NCBI RefSeq assembly: GCF_000717995.1
Contig: NZ_JODM01000021.1
Location: 45,882-109,881, forward strand
Source of the DNA: Streptomyces violaceorubidus
GTDB taxonomy: Bacteria; Actinomycetota; Actinomycetes; Streptomycetales; Streptomycetaceae
Direction of reading: 5' to 3'
DNA length: 64,000 nt
The translations under genes were made by a program, and so were the position numbers. The notes under the pieces are model-generated. The model was not told where the DNA came from. It did no database searches and worked only from the letters and a program-made list of their open reading frames with translations. Of this stretch, positions 35,561 through 44,432 are shown piece by piece. Position 1 is the first letter of the stretch. The number at the start of each line of letters is the position of its first letter.

Positions 35561-36208
35561 ATGGAGTCCCAGGTGCGTGGCGGGACCAGATGGAAGCGGT
35601 TCGCTGTGGTGATGGTGCCCAGCGTCGCCGCGACGGCTGCGATAGGCGTCGCGCTCGCGCAGGGCGCTCTCGCCGCCTCGTTCAGCGTGTCGGGCCAGTC
35701 GTTCAAGGTGACGGCCAAGGAGCTCGTGGGTACGGGCTTCTCGCAGTACGGGGCCTACGACAAGGGCGTGGACGGCAACCATGCCGTGGCGGTCTCGGCG
35801 TTCGACAAGGCCACCATCACCAAGATGTGCCAGTCGGTCGTCACCCCGAACATCCCGCTGATCGGCACCGTCACGCTGAGGCTGGAGGCGGGCGACAGCA
35901 ACAAGGATTCGGGCAAGGTCCACGCCAAGCAGCTCTACATCGATGTTCAGGACCTGGAGGCGGACGCCACCTTCACGAACATCGACATCGGCGTGGCTGC
36001 CGGGGCCATCAACAAGGGCCCGAGGCAGAAGCAGGGTGAGGTCGAGGGCAAGCAGACCAGCCCGGGCGGCTTCGCGCAGCAGGCGGACCAGGCCGTGCTG
36101 AAGGACGTGAAGCAGACGGCGTGGGCGACCACCGCCGGTACCTTCCAGCTCAGCGGTCTGCGCATGTCGCTGAAGAAGGGCTCCGGCGAAGGCGTCGAGT
36201 GCTACTGA
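35561..36208 (+). CDS. DUF6230 family exported protein
   Basis: A 215-residue protein with an N-terminal signal-like segment (RFAVVMVPSVAATAAIGVALAQGALAA). The mature part, ASFSVSGQSFKVTAKELVGTGFSQYG, is predicted beta-rich and ends SGEGVECY. Older annotations call this family cholesterol esterase; I see no esterase motif such as GXSXG. ATG at 35561 is set by a near-consensus AGGAGGAAAT. It heads a three-gene operon with a DUF6114 membrane protein and a secreted protein. Confidence 0.85.
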   Translation: MESQVRGGTRWKRFAVVMVPSVAATAAIGVALAQGALAASFSVSGQSFKVTAKELVGTGFSQYGAYDKGVDGNHAVAVSAFDKATITKMCQSVVTPNIPLIGTVTLRLEAGDSNKDSGKVHAKQLYIDVQDLEADATFTNIDIGVAAGAINKGPRQKQGEVEGKQTSPGGFAQQADQAVLKDVKQTAWATTAGTFQLSGLRMSLKKGSGEGVECY

Positions 36209-36324
36209 GCCCTCGCTGACGGGTGGGGGCCGGTTGCGCCCCCGCCCGTCGGTCCTTCGGCCGCCTCGCGACGTGGCGGCCCAGATCACCACCACAGCAA
36301 CGCTGTACCAGGGAGCTGTTTTCC

Positions 36325-36882
36325 ATGAGCGCCGAGACTCCTGCCGCCGTCGGCCAGTTCACCCGCCGCAGGCTGCAGTTCCGAGGCTGGCGGGGCGCCA
36401 GGCCCTTCTGGGCCGGTCTGCTCGTCCTGCTCGGTGGCTTCCCGATCATGTACTTCCCGTACGCGCACCTGCAGTTCGGAAACCTGACGGTGGCGATGGC
36501 CACCACGGCCGGCGCCGGTTCTCTGATTATCGGCGTGCTCCTGGTCGTACTCGGCGTCAGCCTCTGGTTCCAGAAGCACGTACGGGTCTTCGCGGGAATC
36601 GCGGCGATTCTGCTCGCGCTGGTGTCCATTCCCGTCGCCAACTTCGGTGGCTTCGTCATCGGCTTCATGCTTTCGCTCGTCGGCGGTGCCCTGGCCGTGG
36701 CGTGGGCGCCGGGGGAGCCGGTCGAGCCGGGGTCGGCCAAGGGCGGCAAGGGCGAGGGCGGCGCCGTCGAGGGCTCGGGGAGCGACTTGGCTTCCGCCCC
36801 GTCCCTGAGCGCACCCGGGGGCGACGATCGGTCAGGAACGAGCCCGGCCAACGGGGCGAACGGGAGGCACAGTGCCGGCTGA
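36325..36882 (+). CDS. DUF6114 family membrane protein
   Basis: A 185-residue protein with four hydrophobic segments between residues 28 and 130 (WAGLLVLLGGFPIMYFPY; SLIIGVLLVVLGVSLWF; AGIAAILLALVSIPVANFGG; GFMLSLVGGALAVAW). A Gly/Ser/Ala-rich polar tail of about 50 residues follows. AGGGAGCTG precedes ATG at 36325. Its end overlaps the next gene by 11 nt. DUF6230 and DUF6114 genes occur together, hinting at one complex in the membrane; function unknown. Confidence 0.85.
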   Translation: MSAETPAAVGQFTRRRLQFRGWRGARPFWAGLLVLLGGFPIMYFPYAHLQFGNLTVAMATTAGAGSLIIGVLLVVLGVSLWFQKHVRVFAGIAAILLALVSIPVANFGGFVIGFMLSLVGGALAVAWAPGEPVEPGSAKGGKGEGGAVEGSGSDLASAPSLSAPGGDDRSGTSPANGANGRHSAG

Positions 36883-38257
36883 CGAGGTGAAGCACGGGAT
36901 GGACGAGGAGACGTCCCGTGCGAGAACGGGGCCACGTCACGCGGCGCCCAGGAAGCCACTGTTCACCAGATTCCATGTGCCCACCGGCAAGGCGATAGCC
37001 CTGGCGGCGATGCCCACGGCGGTCCTCATGGGGCTGGGGTTCACACCGACCCTCGCCCTCGCGGACGGGAACGACCAGGGCGCGCCGTCGTCCAACAGTC
37101 TGACGGCGGACGAGTACAAGGCCTGTGTCGAGGCCATGGCGGACGCCGAGAAGGACGCGTCCGAGTCGCCCGCACCTTCGCCTTCCGCGACTGACGACGG
37201 CAAGCAGGACGGGACGGAGCCCAGTGCCTCGCCGTCGGCCGGGGACACGGGCAAGAAGCCGGGCAGGGACAAGGACGCGTCCTCTTCGTCGGATTCAGGT
37301 TCCGACGACAAGGACGACACGGCCGCCGGTGACAAGGCCGCCGACGGCGACAAGTCCGAGCCCGCTCCGAGCCCCTCCGCGTCCGAGGGCAAGGAATCGG
37401 TCGGCGCGAGCGCCGCCGAGCCTTCCCCCTCCGAATCGGAGAAGGGCGGCCTGCTGGAGGGCATCGGCGACGCCATAGAGGGCATCTTCACCGGTGGCGA
37501 GAAGGCCGAGGAGACCGCGAGCCCGACGCCGACCCCCTCGGCGTCCCAGAGCGCCGGCGACGACGCGTCCGACGTCGTGAAGGAGACCACCGACAAGGTC
37601 ACCGGCACGGTGAAGGACACCGTGGACGGCGCGACCGACGCGGCGTCGAAGGCGGCCGAGGACACCAAGGACACGGTGGACAAGGCCGCGGAGGACGCCG
37701 AGAAGGCCGCGCAGGAGGCGAAGGACGAGGTCACCGCCTCGCCCAGCGCCGAGCCGTCCGAGAGCGCCGCGGTGGACCCGGAGGACTGCCCGGCCGCCAC
37801 CGAAGAGGAGGGCGGTGTCGACAACACGCTGCCCGTGCCGGAGGACCCCTGGTACCTGGAGGCCAGCTCACTCACCCTGAAGGGAGCCTCCTACAAGGGC
37901 ATCGTCGAGGTGAAGACGGCCAGTGGGGCGACGAAGAAGGTCCTGAAGTACGTCATCTCCAAAGGCACCGACATCGGCGACCTGCACCAGATCGTCAAGG
38001 ACGACACGACCGGCAAGACTTACCACGTCCAAGCGGCCAAGGGCTCCACGTCCACGATCCGCGACGGCGACACGGTCATGTACACCGAGAGCATCTCGGG
38101 CAACCTGCTCGGGCTGATCCCGATCACCTTCGACCCGGAGAATCCGCCGCCGTTGGACATCCCGTTGATCTACTTCACGAACGTGAAGGTGGTGCAGGCC
38201 GGCCAGTTCGGCGGCACCCTGCACGTTCCCGGGCTGCACCAGTACATCACCGGCTGA
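36872..38257 (+). CDS. Large secreted/anchored protein with amphipathic repeat region
   Basis: A 461-residue protein. A basic N-terminus is followed by a hydrophobic segment ending GLGFTPTLALADG (signal or anchor near 38-66). A long Ser/Asp/Lys/Pro linker leads to an LEA- or apolipoprotein-like stretch around residues 233-290 (VVKETTDKVTGTVKDTVDGA and AEDTKDTVDKAAEDAEKAA). The C-terminal 140 residues are beta-rich (SLTLKGASYKGIVEVKTASG) and end LHVPGLHQYITG. GTG at 36872 overlaps the DUF6114 gene. Envelope localisation is likely; role unknown. Confidence 0.78.
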   Translation: MPADEVKHGMDEETSRARTGPRHAAPRKPLFTRFHVPTGKAIALAAMPTAVLMGLGFTPTLALADGNDQGAPSSNSLTADEYKACVEAMADAEKDASESPAPSPSATDDGKQDGTEPSASPSAGDTGKKPGRDKDASSSSDSGSDDKDDTAAGDKAADGDKSEPAPSPSASEGKESVGASAAEPSPSESEKGGLLEGIGDAIEGIFTGGEKAEETASPTPTPSASQSAGDDASDVVKETTDKVTGTVKDTVDGATDAASKAAEDTKDTVDKAAEDAEKAAQEAKDEVTASPSAEPSESAAVDPEDCPAATEEEGGVDNTLPVPEDPWYLEASSLTLKGASYKGIVEVKTASGATKKVLKYVISKGTDIGDLHQIVKDDTTGKTYHVQAAKGSTSTIRDGDTVMYTESISGNLLGLIPITFDPENPPPLDIPLIYFTNVKVVQAGQFGGTLHVPGLHQYITG

Positions 38258-38280
38258 GACCGCGGCCGCGGGCCACACCA

Positions 38281-38315
38281 CCGAGGGCGCCCCCTGCGAC
38301 AGGGGGCGCCCTCGG
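38281..38315. terminator. Perfect 16-bp hairpin terminator
   Basis: CCGAGGGCGCCCCCTG (38281-38296) pairs perfectly with 38300-38315 around CGA. It stands 23 nt after the stop of the secreted-protein gene and 26 nt from the convergent pyk stop: a strong bidirectional terminator. Confidence 0.85.
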
Positions 38316-38341
38316 CGCGTACGACGGGAGAGGAGGAGCGG

Positions 38342-39772
38342 TCAGCCGCGCCGCGTCTCGCCCAGGTGGAGGACCCGCACCATGTTGGTGGTGCCGGGCA
38401 CGCCGGGGGGCGAACCGGCGGTGATCACGACGATGTCGCCGTCGCTGAACCGGCCGAGGCGGGCCGTCTCCTGGTCCACCAGGTCGACCATCTCGTCCGT
38501 GCTGTTCACGAACGGCACCACGTGCGGCTCCACGCCCCAGCTGAGCGCCAGCTGGTTGCGGGTGGACTCGTCGGTGGTGAAGGCGAGGATCGGCTGGCAG
38601 GCGCGGTAGCGCGAGAGCCGGCGGGCGGTGTCGCCGGACTGGGTGAAGGCCACCAGGCCCTTGCCGCCCAGGAAGTCGGCGATCTCGGCGGCGGCGCGGG
38701 CCACCGAACCGCCCTGCGTGCGCGGCTTCTTGCCCGGCACCAGCGGCTGGAGGCCCTTGGAGAGCAGCTCCTGCTCGGCGGCGGTGACGATCTTCGACAT
38801 CGTCTTGACGGTCTCGATCGGGTACGCGCCCACGCTGGACTCGGCGGACAGCATGACCGCGTCCGCGCCGTCCAGGATCGCGTTGGCCACGTCGGAGGCC
38901 TCGGCGCGGGTCGGACGGGAGTTGGTGATCATCGACTCCATCATCTGGGTCGCCACGATCACCGGCTTGGCGTTGCGCCGGCACAGCTCGATCAGGCGCT
39001 TCTGCACCATGGGGACCTTCTCGAGCGGGTACTCGACGGCCAGGTCGCCGCGGGCGACCATCACGCCGTCGAACGCCATCACGACGTCCTCCATGTTGTC
39101 GACCGCCTGGGGCTTCTCCACCTTGGCGATCACCGGGACGCGACGGCCCTCCTCGTCCATGACGCGGTGCACGTCGGCGACGTCCTTGGCGTCCCGGACG
39201 AAGGAGAGGGCGACCAGGTCGCAGCCCATGCGCAGCGCGAAACGGAGGTCCTCGACGTCCTTCTCGCTCAGCGCGGGGACGTTGACCGCCGTGCCGGGCA
39301 GGTTGATGCCCTTGTGGTCGGAGATGACGCCGCCCTCGATGACGATCGTCTTCACCCGGGAGCCCTCGACCTCGGTGACCTTCAGCTCGACGTTGCCGTC
39401 GTTGATGAGCACCTGGTCGCCCTTGGCGACGTCGCCGGGCAGGCCCTTGTACGTCGTGCCGCAGATCGTCCTGTCACCCGGGACGTCCTCGGTGGTGATG
39501 GTGAACTCGTCACCGCGCACCAGCTCGACGGGGCCCTCCGCGAAGGTCTCCAGGCGGATCTTCGGGCCCTGGAGGTCGGCGAGCACACCGATGGCACTGC
39601 CGGTCTTCTTGGCGGCGGCCCGGACCCGGTCGTAACGCCCCTGGTGCTCGGCGTGGGTGCCGTGGCTGAAGTTGAAGCGGGCCACGTTCATGCCGGCTTC
39701 GATCAGCGTGACGAGCTGCTCGTGGGAGTCGACCGCGGGGCCGAGAGTACAGACGATTTTCGAACGGCGCAT
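38342..39772 (-). CDS. pyk: Pyruvate kinase
   Basis: A 476-residue pyruvate kinase converting phosphoenolpyruvate and ADP to pyruvate and ATP. It starts MRRSKIVCTLGPAVDS; it has the substrate loop NVARFNFSHG, DLQGPKIR, the catalytic Lys in VIAKVEKPQAV and MVARGDLAVEYP, and the Glu of VMLSAESSVGAYP. The C-terminal domain ends MVRVLHLGETRRG. ATG at 39772 is preferred (AGGATGG upstream); ATG at 39781 would add three residues. It lies downstream of ackA on the same strand with a 74-nt gap containing a palindrome. Confidence 0.95.
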   Translation of the reverse strand: MRRSKIVCTLGPAVDSHEQLVTLIEAGMNVARFNFSHGTHAEHQGRYDRVRAAAKKTGSAIGVLADLQGPKIRLETFAEGPVELVRGDEFTITTEDVPGDRTICGTTYKGLPGDVAKGDQVLINDGNVELKVTEVEGSRVKTIVIEGGVISDHKGINLPGTAVNVPALSEKDVEDLRFALRMGCDLVALSFVRDAKDVADVHRVMDEEGRRVPVIAKVEKPQAVDNMEDVVMAFDGVMVARGDLAVEYPLEKVPMVQKRLIELCRRNAKPVIVATQMMESMITNSRPTRAEASDVANAILDGADAVMLSAESSVGAYPIETVKTMSKIVTAAEQELLSKGLQPLVPGKKPRTQGGSVARAAAEIADFLGGKGLVAFTQSGDTARRLSRYRACQPILAFTTDESTRNQLALSWGVEPHVVPFVNSTDEMVDLVDQETARLGRFSDGDIVVITAGSPPGVPGTTNMVRVLHLGETRRG

Positions 39773-39801
39773 GGGGGCCATCCTATCGGTTTGTTTCGGC
39801 G

Positions 39802-39826
39802 CGGAATATTCCGTCTGGCGGAATAT
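39802..39826. promoter_or_regulatory. AT-rich palindrome before pyk
   Basis: CGGAATATTCCG (39802-39813) is a perfect 12-nt palindrome, and a second half-site GGCGGAATAT follows at 39817-39826. It lies 30-54 nt upstream of the pyk start, in the only AT-rich part of the ackA-pyk gap, so a promoter with an operator is likely. Confidence 0.4.
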
Positions 39827-39846
39827 ACAAAAGGGCGGGATGCCGC

Positions 39847-41067
39847 TCAGGTGAGATTCGGATTCCCCGATTCATTTACCAGCGCGTAGGTCTGTGTCGC
39901 GATCTCCATTTCCTCGTCCGTCGGCACCACCGCCACCGCCACCCGCGCCCGCTCGGGCGAGATCAGCCGGGCCTCGTCGCCGCGTACGGCGTTCAGCTCG
40001 CCGTCGACCGCCAGCCCGAGCCCCTCCAGGCCCGCCACGGCCGCCTCCCGCACCGGCGCCGAGTTCTCCCCGACCCCGGCCGTGAACGCCACGGCGTCCA
40101 CGCGTCCGAGAACGGCGTAATAGGCGCCGATGTACTTCTTGAGCCGGTGAATGTAGATGTCGAAGGCCAGCCGCGCCCGCTCGTCGCCGGCGTCGACACG
40201 GCGGCGGATCTCCCGCATGTCGTTGTCGCCGCACAGCCCGATCAGGCCGCTCCTCTTGTTGAGGAGAGTGTCGATCTCGTCGGCGGACATTCCCCCAACG
40301 CGCATCAAATGGAAGATGACGGCCGGGTCCATGTCTCCCGAGCGCGTACCCATCACGAGCCCCTCCAAAGGCGTCAGCCCCATGGAGGTGTCCACGCACC
40401 GCCCGCCGCGCACGGCCGAGGCGGACGCCCCGTTGCCCAGGTGCAGCACGATGACGTTCACGTCCTCGGGCGCCCTGCCCAGCAGCCGCGCGGTCTCGCG
40501 GGAGACGTACGCGTGCGAGGTGCCGTGGAAGCCGTAGCGCCGTACCCGGTGCGCGTCGGCGGTTGCGACGTCGATCGCGTAGCGGGCCGCGGACTCCGGC
40601 ATCGTCGTGTGGAAGGCCGTGTCGAAGACGGCGACCTGCGGCAGGTCGGGGCGCAGCGCCTGCGCGGTGCGGATGCCGGTGAGGTTCGCCGGGTTGTGCA
40701 GCGGGGCGACCGGGACGAGCCGCTCGATCTCGGCGAGCACGGCCTCGTCGATCACCGTCGGTTCGGTGAAGCGCAGACCGCCGTGGACCACCCGGTGCCC
40801 GATCGCCGCCAGCTCGGGGGAGTCGAGGCCCAGGCCGTCCTTGGCCAGCTCGGCCGCCACCGCCTTCAGCGCCGCCTCGTGGTCCGGGACCGCCCCGCTC
40901 CACTCACGGCTGTCGCCCCCGGCCGGGGTGTGCTTCAGCCGCGAGGTCTCCTCGCCGATCCGCTCGACGAGGCCCACGGCGAGGCGCTCGCCGCCGCGCA
41001 TGTCGATCAGCTGGTACTTCACCGACGAGGAGCCGGAGTTGAGCACGAGGACACGGGAGCCGGTCAC
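39847..41067 (-). CDS. ackA: Acetate kinase
   Basis: A 406-residue acetate kinase making ATP and acetate from acetyl phosphate. Motifs: VLVLNSGSSSVKYQL at the start, HRVVHGG near 90, VFDTAFHTTMPESAARYAI near 150, RRYGFHGTSHAYV and HLGNGAS. Start GTG at 41067 overlaps the pta stop (GTGA), so the two are one translational unit in the order pta then ackA. It stays in the cytoplasm. Confidence 0.96.
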   Translation of the reverse strand: MTGSRVLVLNSGSSSVKYQLIDMRGGERLAVGLVERIGEETSRLKHTPAGGDSREWSGAVPDHEAALKAVAAELAKDGLGLDSPELAAIGHRVVHGGLRFTEPTVIDEAVLAEIERLVPVAPLHNPANLTGIRTAQALRPDLPQVAVFDTAFHTTMPESAARYAIDVATADAHRVRRYGFHGTSHAYVSRETARLLGRAPEDVNVIVLHLGNGASASAVRGGRCVDTSMGLTPLEGLVMGTRSGDMDPAVIFHLMRVGGMSADEIDTLLNKRSGLIGLCGDNDMREIRRRVDAGDERARLAFDIYIHRLKKYIGAYYAVLGRVDAVAFTAGVGENSAPVREAAVAGLEGLGLAVDGELNAVRGDEARLISPERARVAVAVVPTDEEMEIATQTYALVNESGNPNLT

Positions 41068-43157
41068 AGGTCGGACGCCTTCTCACTGGGGGACTGCTGG
41101 GCCTGGATCGCCGTGATGGCGACGGTGTTGACGATGTCCTGCACGAGCGCGCCCCGGGACAGGTCGTTGACCGGCTTGCGCAGGCCCTGGAGCACCGGGC
41201 CGACCGCGATGGCGCCGGCCGAGCGCTGGACCGCCTTGTAGGTGTTGTTGCCGGTGTTCAGGTCGGGGAAGATCAGCACGCTGGCCTGCCCGGCGACCGC
41301 CGAACCCGGCAGCTTGGTCGCGGCGACCGACGGTTCGACCGCGGCGTCGTACTGGATCGGCCCCTCGACGCTGAGGTCCGGGCGGCGCGAGCGGACCAGC
41401 TCGGTGGCCTCGCGCACCTTGTCCACGTCCGCGCCGGAACCGGAGGTGCCCGTCGAGTACGACAGCATCGCGATCCGCGGCTCCACCCCGAACTGCGAGG
41501 CGGTCGAGGCGGACTGCGTCGCGATGTCGGCGAGCTGCTCCGCGTCCGGGTCCGGATTGACCGCGCAGTCGCCGTACACCAGCACCTTGTCGGCCAGGCA
41601 CATGAAGAAGACCGAGGAGACGATGGCGGCGTCCGGCTTGGTCTTGATGATCTCGAAGGCCGGGCGGATGGTCGCCGCCGTCGAGTGCACGGACCCCGAC
41701 ACCATGCCGTCGGCGAAGCCCTCCTGCACCATCAGCGTGCCGAAGTAGTTCACGTCGGAGACCACGTCGTACGCCAGCTCCGCGGTCACGCCCTTGTGGG
41801 CGCGCAGGGCCGCGTACTTCTCGGCGAAGGAGTCGCGCAGCTCGCTGGCGGCCGGGTCGATCAGCTCGGCGCCGCCGAGGTCGATGCCGAGGTCGGCGGC
41901 CTTCTTGCGGATCTGCTCGACCGGACCGAGCAGCGTCAGCTCGCACACGCCCCGGCGCAGCAGCACCTCCGCCGCGTGCAGCACCCGCTCCTCGGTGCCC
42001 TCGGGCAGCACGACCCGGCGCAGGTCGGAGCGGGCCTGTTCGAGCAGCTTGTGCTCGAACATCATCGGCGTGACCCGGTCGCTGCTGGGGGCGGAGACCC
42101 GCTTGTTCAGCTCCGCGGTGTCGACGTACCGCTCGAAGAGGCCGAGGGCGGTCTCCGCCTTGCGCGGGGTGGCCGCGCCCAGCTTGCCCTCCAGGGAGAA
42201 CAGCCGCTCGGCGGTGGGGAAGCTGTTGCCGGTCACCGAGAGCACCGGCGTGCCGGGGGCCAGCCGGGCGGCGAGGGTGAGGATGCCCTCGCCCGGCACC
42301 TCGTTCAGGGTCAGCAGGAGGCCGGCTATCGGCGGGGTGCCGGCGCTGTGCGCGGCCAGCGTGCCGATCACCAGGTCGGCGCGGTCGCCGGGCGTGATCA
42401 CCAGGCAGCCCGGGGTCAGCGCGGCCAGCAGGTTGGGCAGCATGGCCCCGCCGAAGACGAAGTCCAGCGCGTCGCGGGCGAGCCCCGAGTCGTCGCCGAG
42501 GACGATCTCGGCGCCCAGGGCGTGCGCGATCTGGGAGACCGTCGGCGCGGACAGGGCGGGCTCGTCCGGCACCACCCAGCACGGCACCGGCAGCCGGTGC
42601 GCGAGCCGCCCGGCGATCTCGTCCCGGTCCTCGCGGGCGACCCGGTTGGTCACCATGGCCAGCACGTCGCAGCCCAGCCCGTCGTAGGCGCGGAAGGCGT
42701 TGTGGGTCTCCGCGAGCACGGACTCGGCGCTCTGCCGGCGGCCGCCGACGACGGGGAGGACGGAGGCGCCGAACTCGTTGGCGAGCCGTGCGTTCAGCGA
42801 CAGTTCGTCCGGGAACTGCGTGTCCGCGTAGTCCGTGCCGAGGACGAGGACGACGTCGTAGTCCCGCGCGACCAGGTGGAAGCGGTCGACCAGCGCGGAC
42901 ACCAGCTCGTCCACGCCCTGCTCGGCCTGGAGGAGGGAGGCCGCCTGGTAGTCCATGCCGTAGACGGTGGCCGGGTCCTGCGAGAGCCGGTAGCGGGCGC
43001 GCAGCAGCTCGAAGAGCCGGTCGGGCCCGTCGTGCACCAGGGGCCGGAAGACGCCGACCCGGTCGACCTGCCGGGTCAGGAGCTCCATGACCCCCAGCTC
43101 GACGACCTGGCGGCCGTCGCCGCGGTCGATGCCGGTCACGTACACGCTGCGCGTCAC
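41064..43157 (-). CDS. pta: Phosphate acetyltransferase
   Basis: A 697-residue bidomain phosphotransacetylase converting acetyl-CoA to acetyl phosphate. An N-terminal P-loop-like and DRTGG regulatory part (residues 1-370) precedes the catalytic PTA_PTB domain from about MMFEHKLLEQARSDLRRVVLPEG. LMVQEGFADGMVSGSVHSTAATIRPAFEIIKT (split loops) and SGSGADVDKVREATEL are catalytic-domain features. GTG at 43157 has GGAGAGC upstream. Length fits the long actinobacterial form. It forms an operon with ackA. Confidence 0.95.
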   Translation of the reverse strand: MTRSVYVTGIDRGDGRQVVELGVMELLTRQVDRVGVFRPLVHDGPDRLFELLRARYRLSQDPATVYGMDYQAASLLQAEQGVDELVSALVDRFHLVARDYDVVLVLGTDYADTQFPDELSLNARLANEFGASVLPVVGGRRQSAESVLAETHNAFRAYDGLGCDVLAMVTNRVAREDRDEIAGRLAHRLPVPCWVVPDEPALSAPTVSQIAHALGAEIVLGDDSGLARDALDFVFGGAMLPNLLAALTPGCLVITPGDRADLVIGTLAAHSAGTPPIAGLLLTLNEVPGEGILTLAARLAPGTPVLSVTGNSFPTAERLFSLEGKLGAATPRKAETALGLFERYVDTAELNKRVSAPSSDRVTPMMFEHKLLEQARSDLRRVVLPEGTEERVLHAAEVLLRRGVCELTLLGPVEQIRKKAADLGIDLGGAELIDPAASELRDSFAEKYAALRAHKGVTAELAYDVVSDVNYFGTLMVQEGFADGMVSGSVHSTAATIRPAFEIIKTKPDAAIVSSVFFMCLADKVLVYGDCAVNPDPDAEQLADIATQSASTASQFGVEPRIAMLSYSTGTSGSGADVDKVREATELVRSRRPDLSVEGPIQYDAAVEPSVAATKLPGSAVAGQASVLIFPDLNTGNNTYKAVQRSAGAIAVGPVLQGLRKPVNDLSRGALVQDIVNTVAITAIQAQQSPSEKASDL

Positions 43158-43390
43158 GCGTGCTCTCCGTTTCGTCGGGGTGAGCGTTTCGTAGGGGTGC
43201 GGAACCCTCTTGACAGTACCTCTGGCGGCGGTTAAGGCGCCCGTCAGCCTCCGCCACCGTCCCGCCCTCCGTCCCACCCCTCGCCGCGCCGTCCGTCGCG
43301 CTGTGGGTCCGCCGTCGTCCACCGGCGCCCGGGCCGTGGAACAATTGGAGCGGCTCACCGGTGTCAACAGCGAGCAGGAGACACAGCACG

Positions 43391-44416
43391 ATGCGTATCG
43401 GAGTTCTCACCGCAGGCGGCGACTGCCCCGGCCTGAACGCAGTGATCCGGTCGGTCGTGCACCGAGCGGTCGACAACTACGGCGACGAGGTCATCGGCTT
43501 CGAGGACGGCTACGCCGGGCTGCTGGACGGCCGGTACCGCACCCTCGACCTCAACGCGGTCAGCGGCATCCTCGCCCGCGGCGGCACCATCCTCGGCTCC
43601 TCCCGCCTGGAGCGCGACCGGCTCCGCGAGGCCTGCGAGAACGCCGGCGACATGATCCAGAACTTCGGCATCGACGCCCTGATCCCGATCGGCGGCGAGG
43701 GCACCCTCACCGCCGCCCGCATGCTGTCCGACGCGGGTCTGCCGGTGGTCGGCGTGCCGAAGACCATCGACAACGACATCTCCTCCACCGACCGCACCTT
43801 CGGCTTCGACACCGCCGTGGGCGTCGCGACCGAGGCGATGGACCGCCTCAAGACCACCGCCGAGTCCCACCAGCGCGTGATGGTCGTCGAGGTCATGGGC
43901 CGGCACGCCGGCTGGATCGCCCTGGAGTCCGGCATGGCGGCCGGCGCCCACGGCATCTGCCTGCCCGAGCGCCCCTTCGACCCCGCCGACCTGGTCAAGA
44001 TGGTCGAGGAGCGCTTCGCCCGCGGCAAGAAGTTCGCCGTCGTCTGCGTCGCCGAGGGCGCCCACCCCGCCGAGGGCTCCATGGACTACGGCAAGGGCGC
44101 CATCGACAAGTTCGGCCACGAGCGCTTCCAGGGCATCGGCACCGCGCTCGCCTTCGAGCTGGAGCGCCGGCTCGGCAAGGAGGCCAAGCCGGTCATCCTC
44201 GGCCACGTCCAGCGCGGCGGCGTCCCGACCGCGTACGACCGCGTCCTCGCCACCCGCTTCGGCTGGCACGCGGTGGAGGCCGCGCACCGCGGCGACTTCG
44301 GCCGGATGACGGCGCTGCGCGGCACGGACGTCGTGATGGTGCCGCTGGCGGAGGCGGTCACCGAGCTGAAGACGGTGCCGAAGGACCGGATGGACGAGGC
44401 CGAGTCGGTCTTCTAG
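43391..44416 (+). CDS. pfkA: 6-phosphofructokinase
   Basis: A 341-residue group III PFK phosphorylating fructose 6-phosphate. Motifs: LTAGGDCPGLNAVIR at the start, the nucleotide loop IPIGGEGTLTAA (Gly after Glu points to ATP rather than PPi), PKTIDNDI with catalytic TIDND, MGRHAGWIALESG and LGHVQRGG. AGGAG precedes ATG at 43391. It is divergent from pta across 233 nt. With pyk, pta and ackA it makes a glycolysis/overflow block. The size matches the PfkA2 form I recall. Confidence 0.95.
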   Translation: MRIGVLTAGGDCPGLNAVIRSVVHRAVDNYGDEVIGFEDGYAGLLDGRYRTLDLNAVSGILARGGTILGSSRLERDRLREACENAGDMIQNFGIDALIPIGGEGTLTAARMLSDAGLPVVGVPKTIDNDISSTDRTFGFDTAVGVATEAMDRLKTTAESHQRVMVVEVMGRHAGWIALESGMAAGAHGICLPERPFDPADLVKMVEERFARGKKFAVVCVAEGAHPAEGSMDYGKGAIDKFGHERFQGIGTALAFELERRLGKEAKPVILGHVQRGGVPTAYDRVLATRFGWHAVEAAHRGDFGRMTALRGTDVVMVPLAEAVTELKTVPKDRMDEAESVF

Positions 44417-44432
44417 CCCGCGGGCCCGCTCC

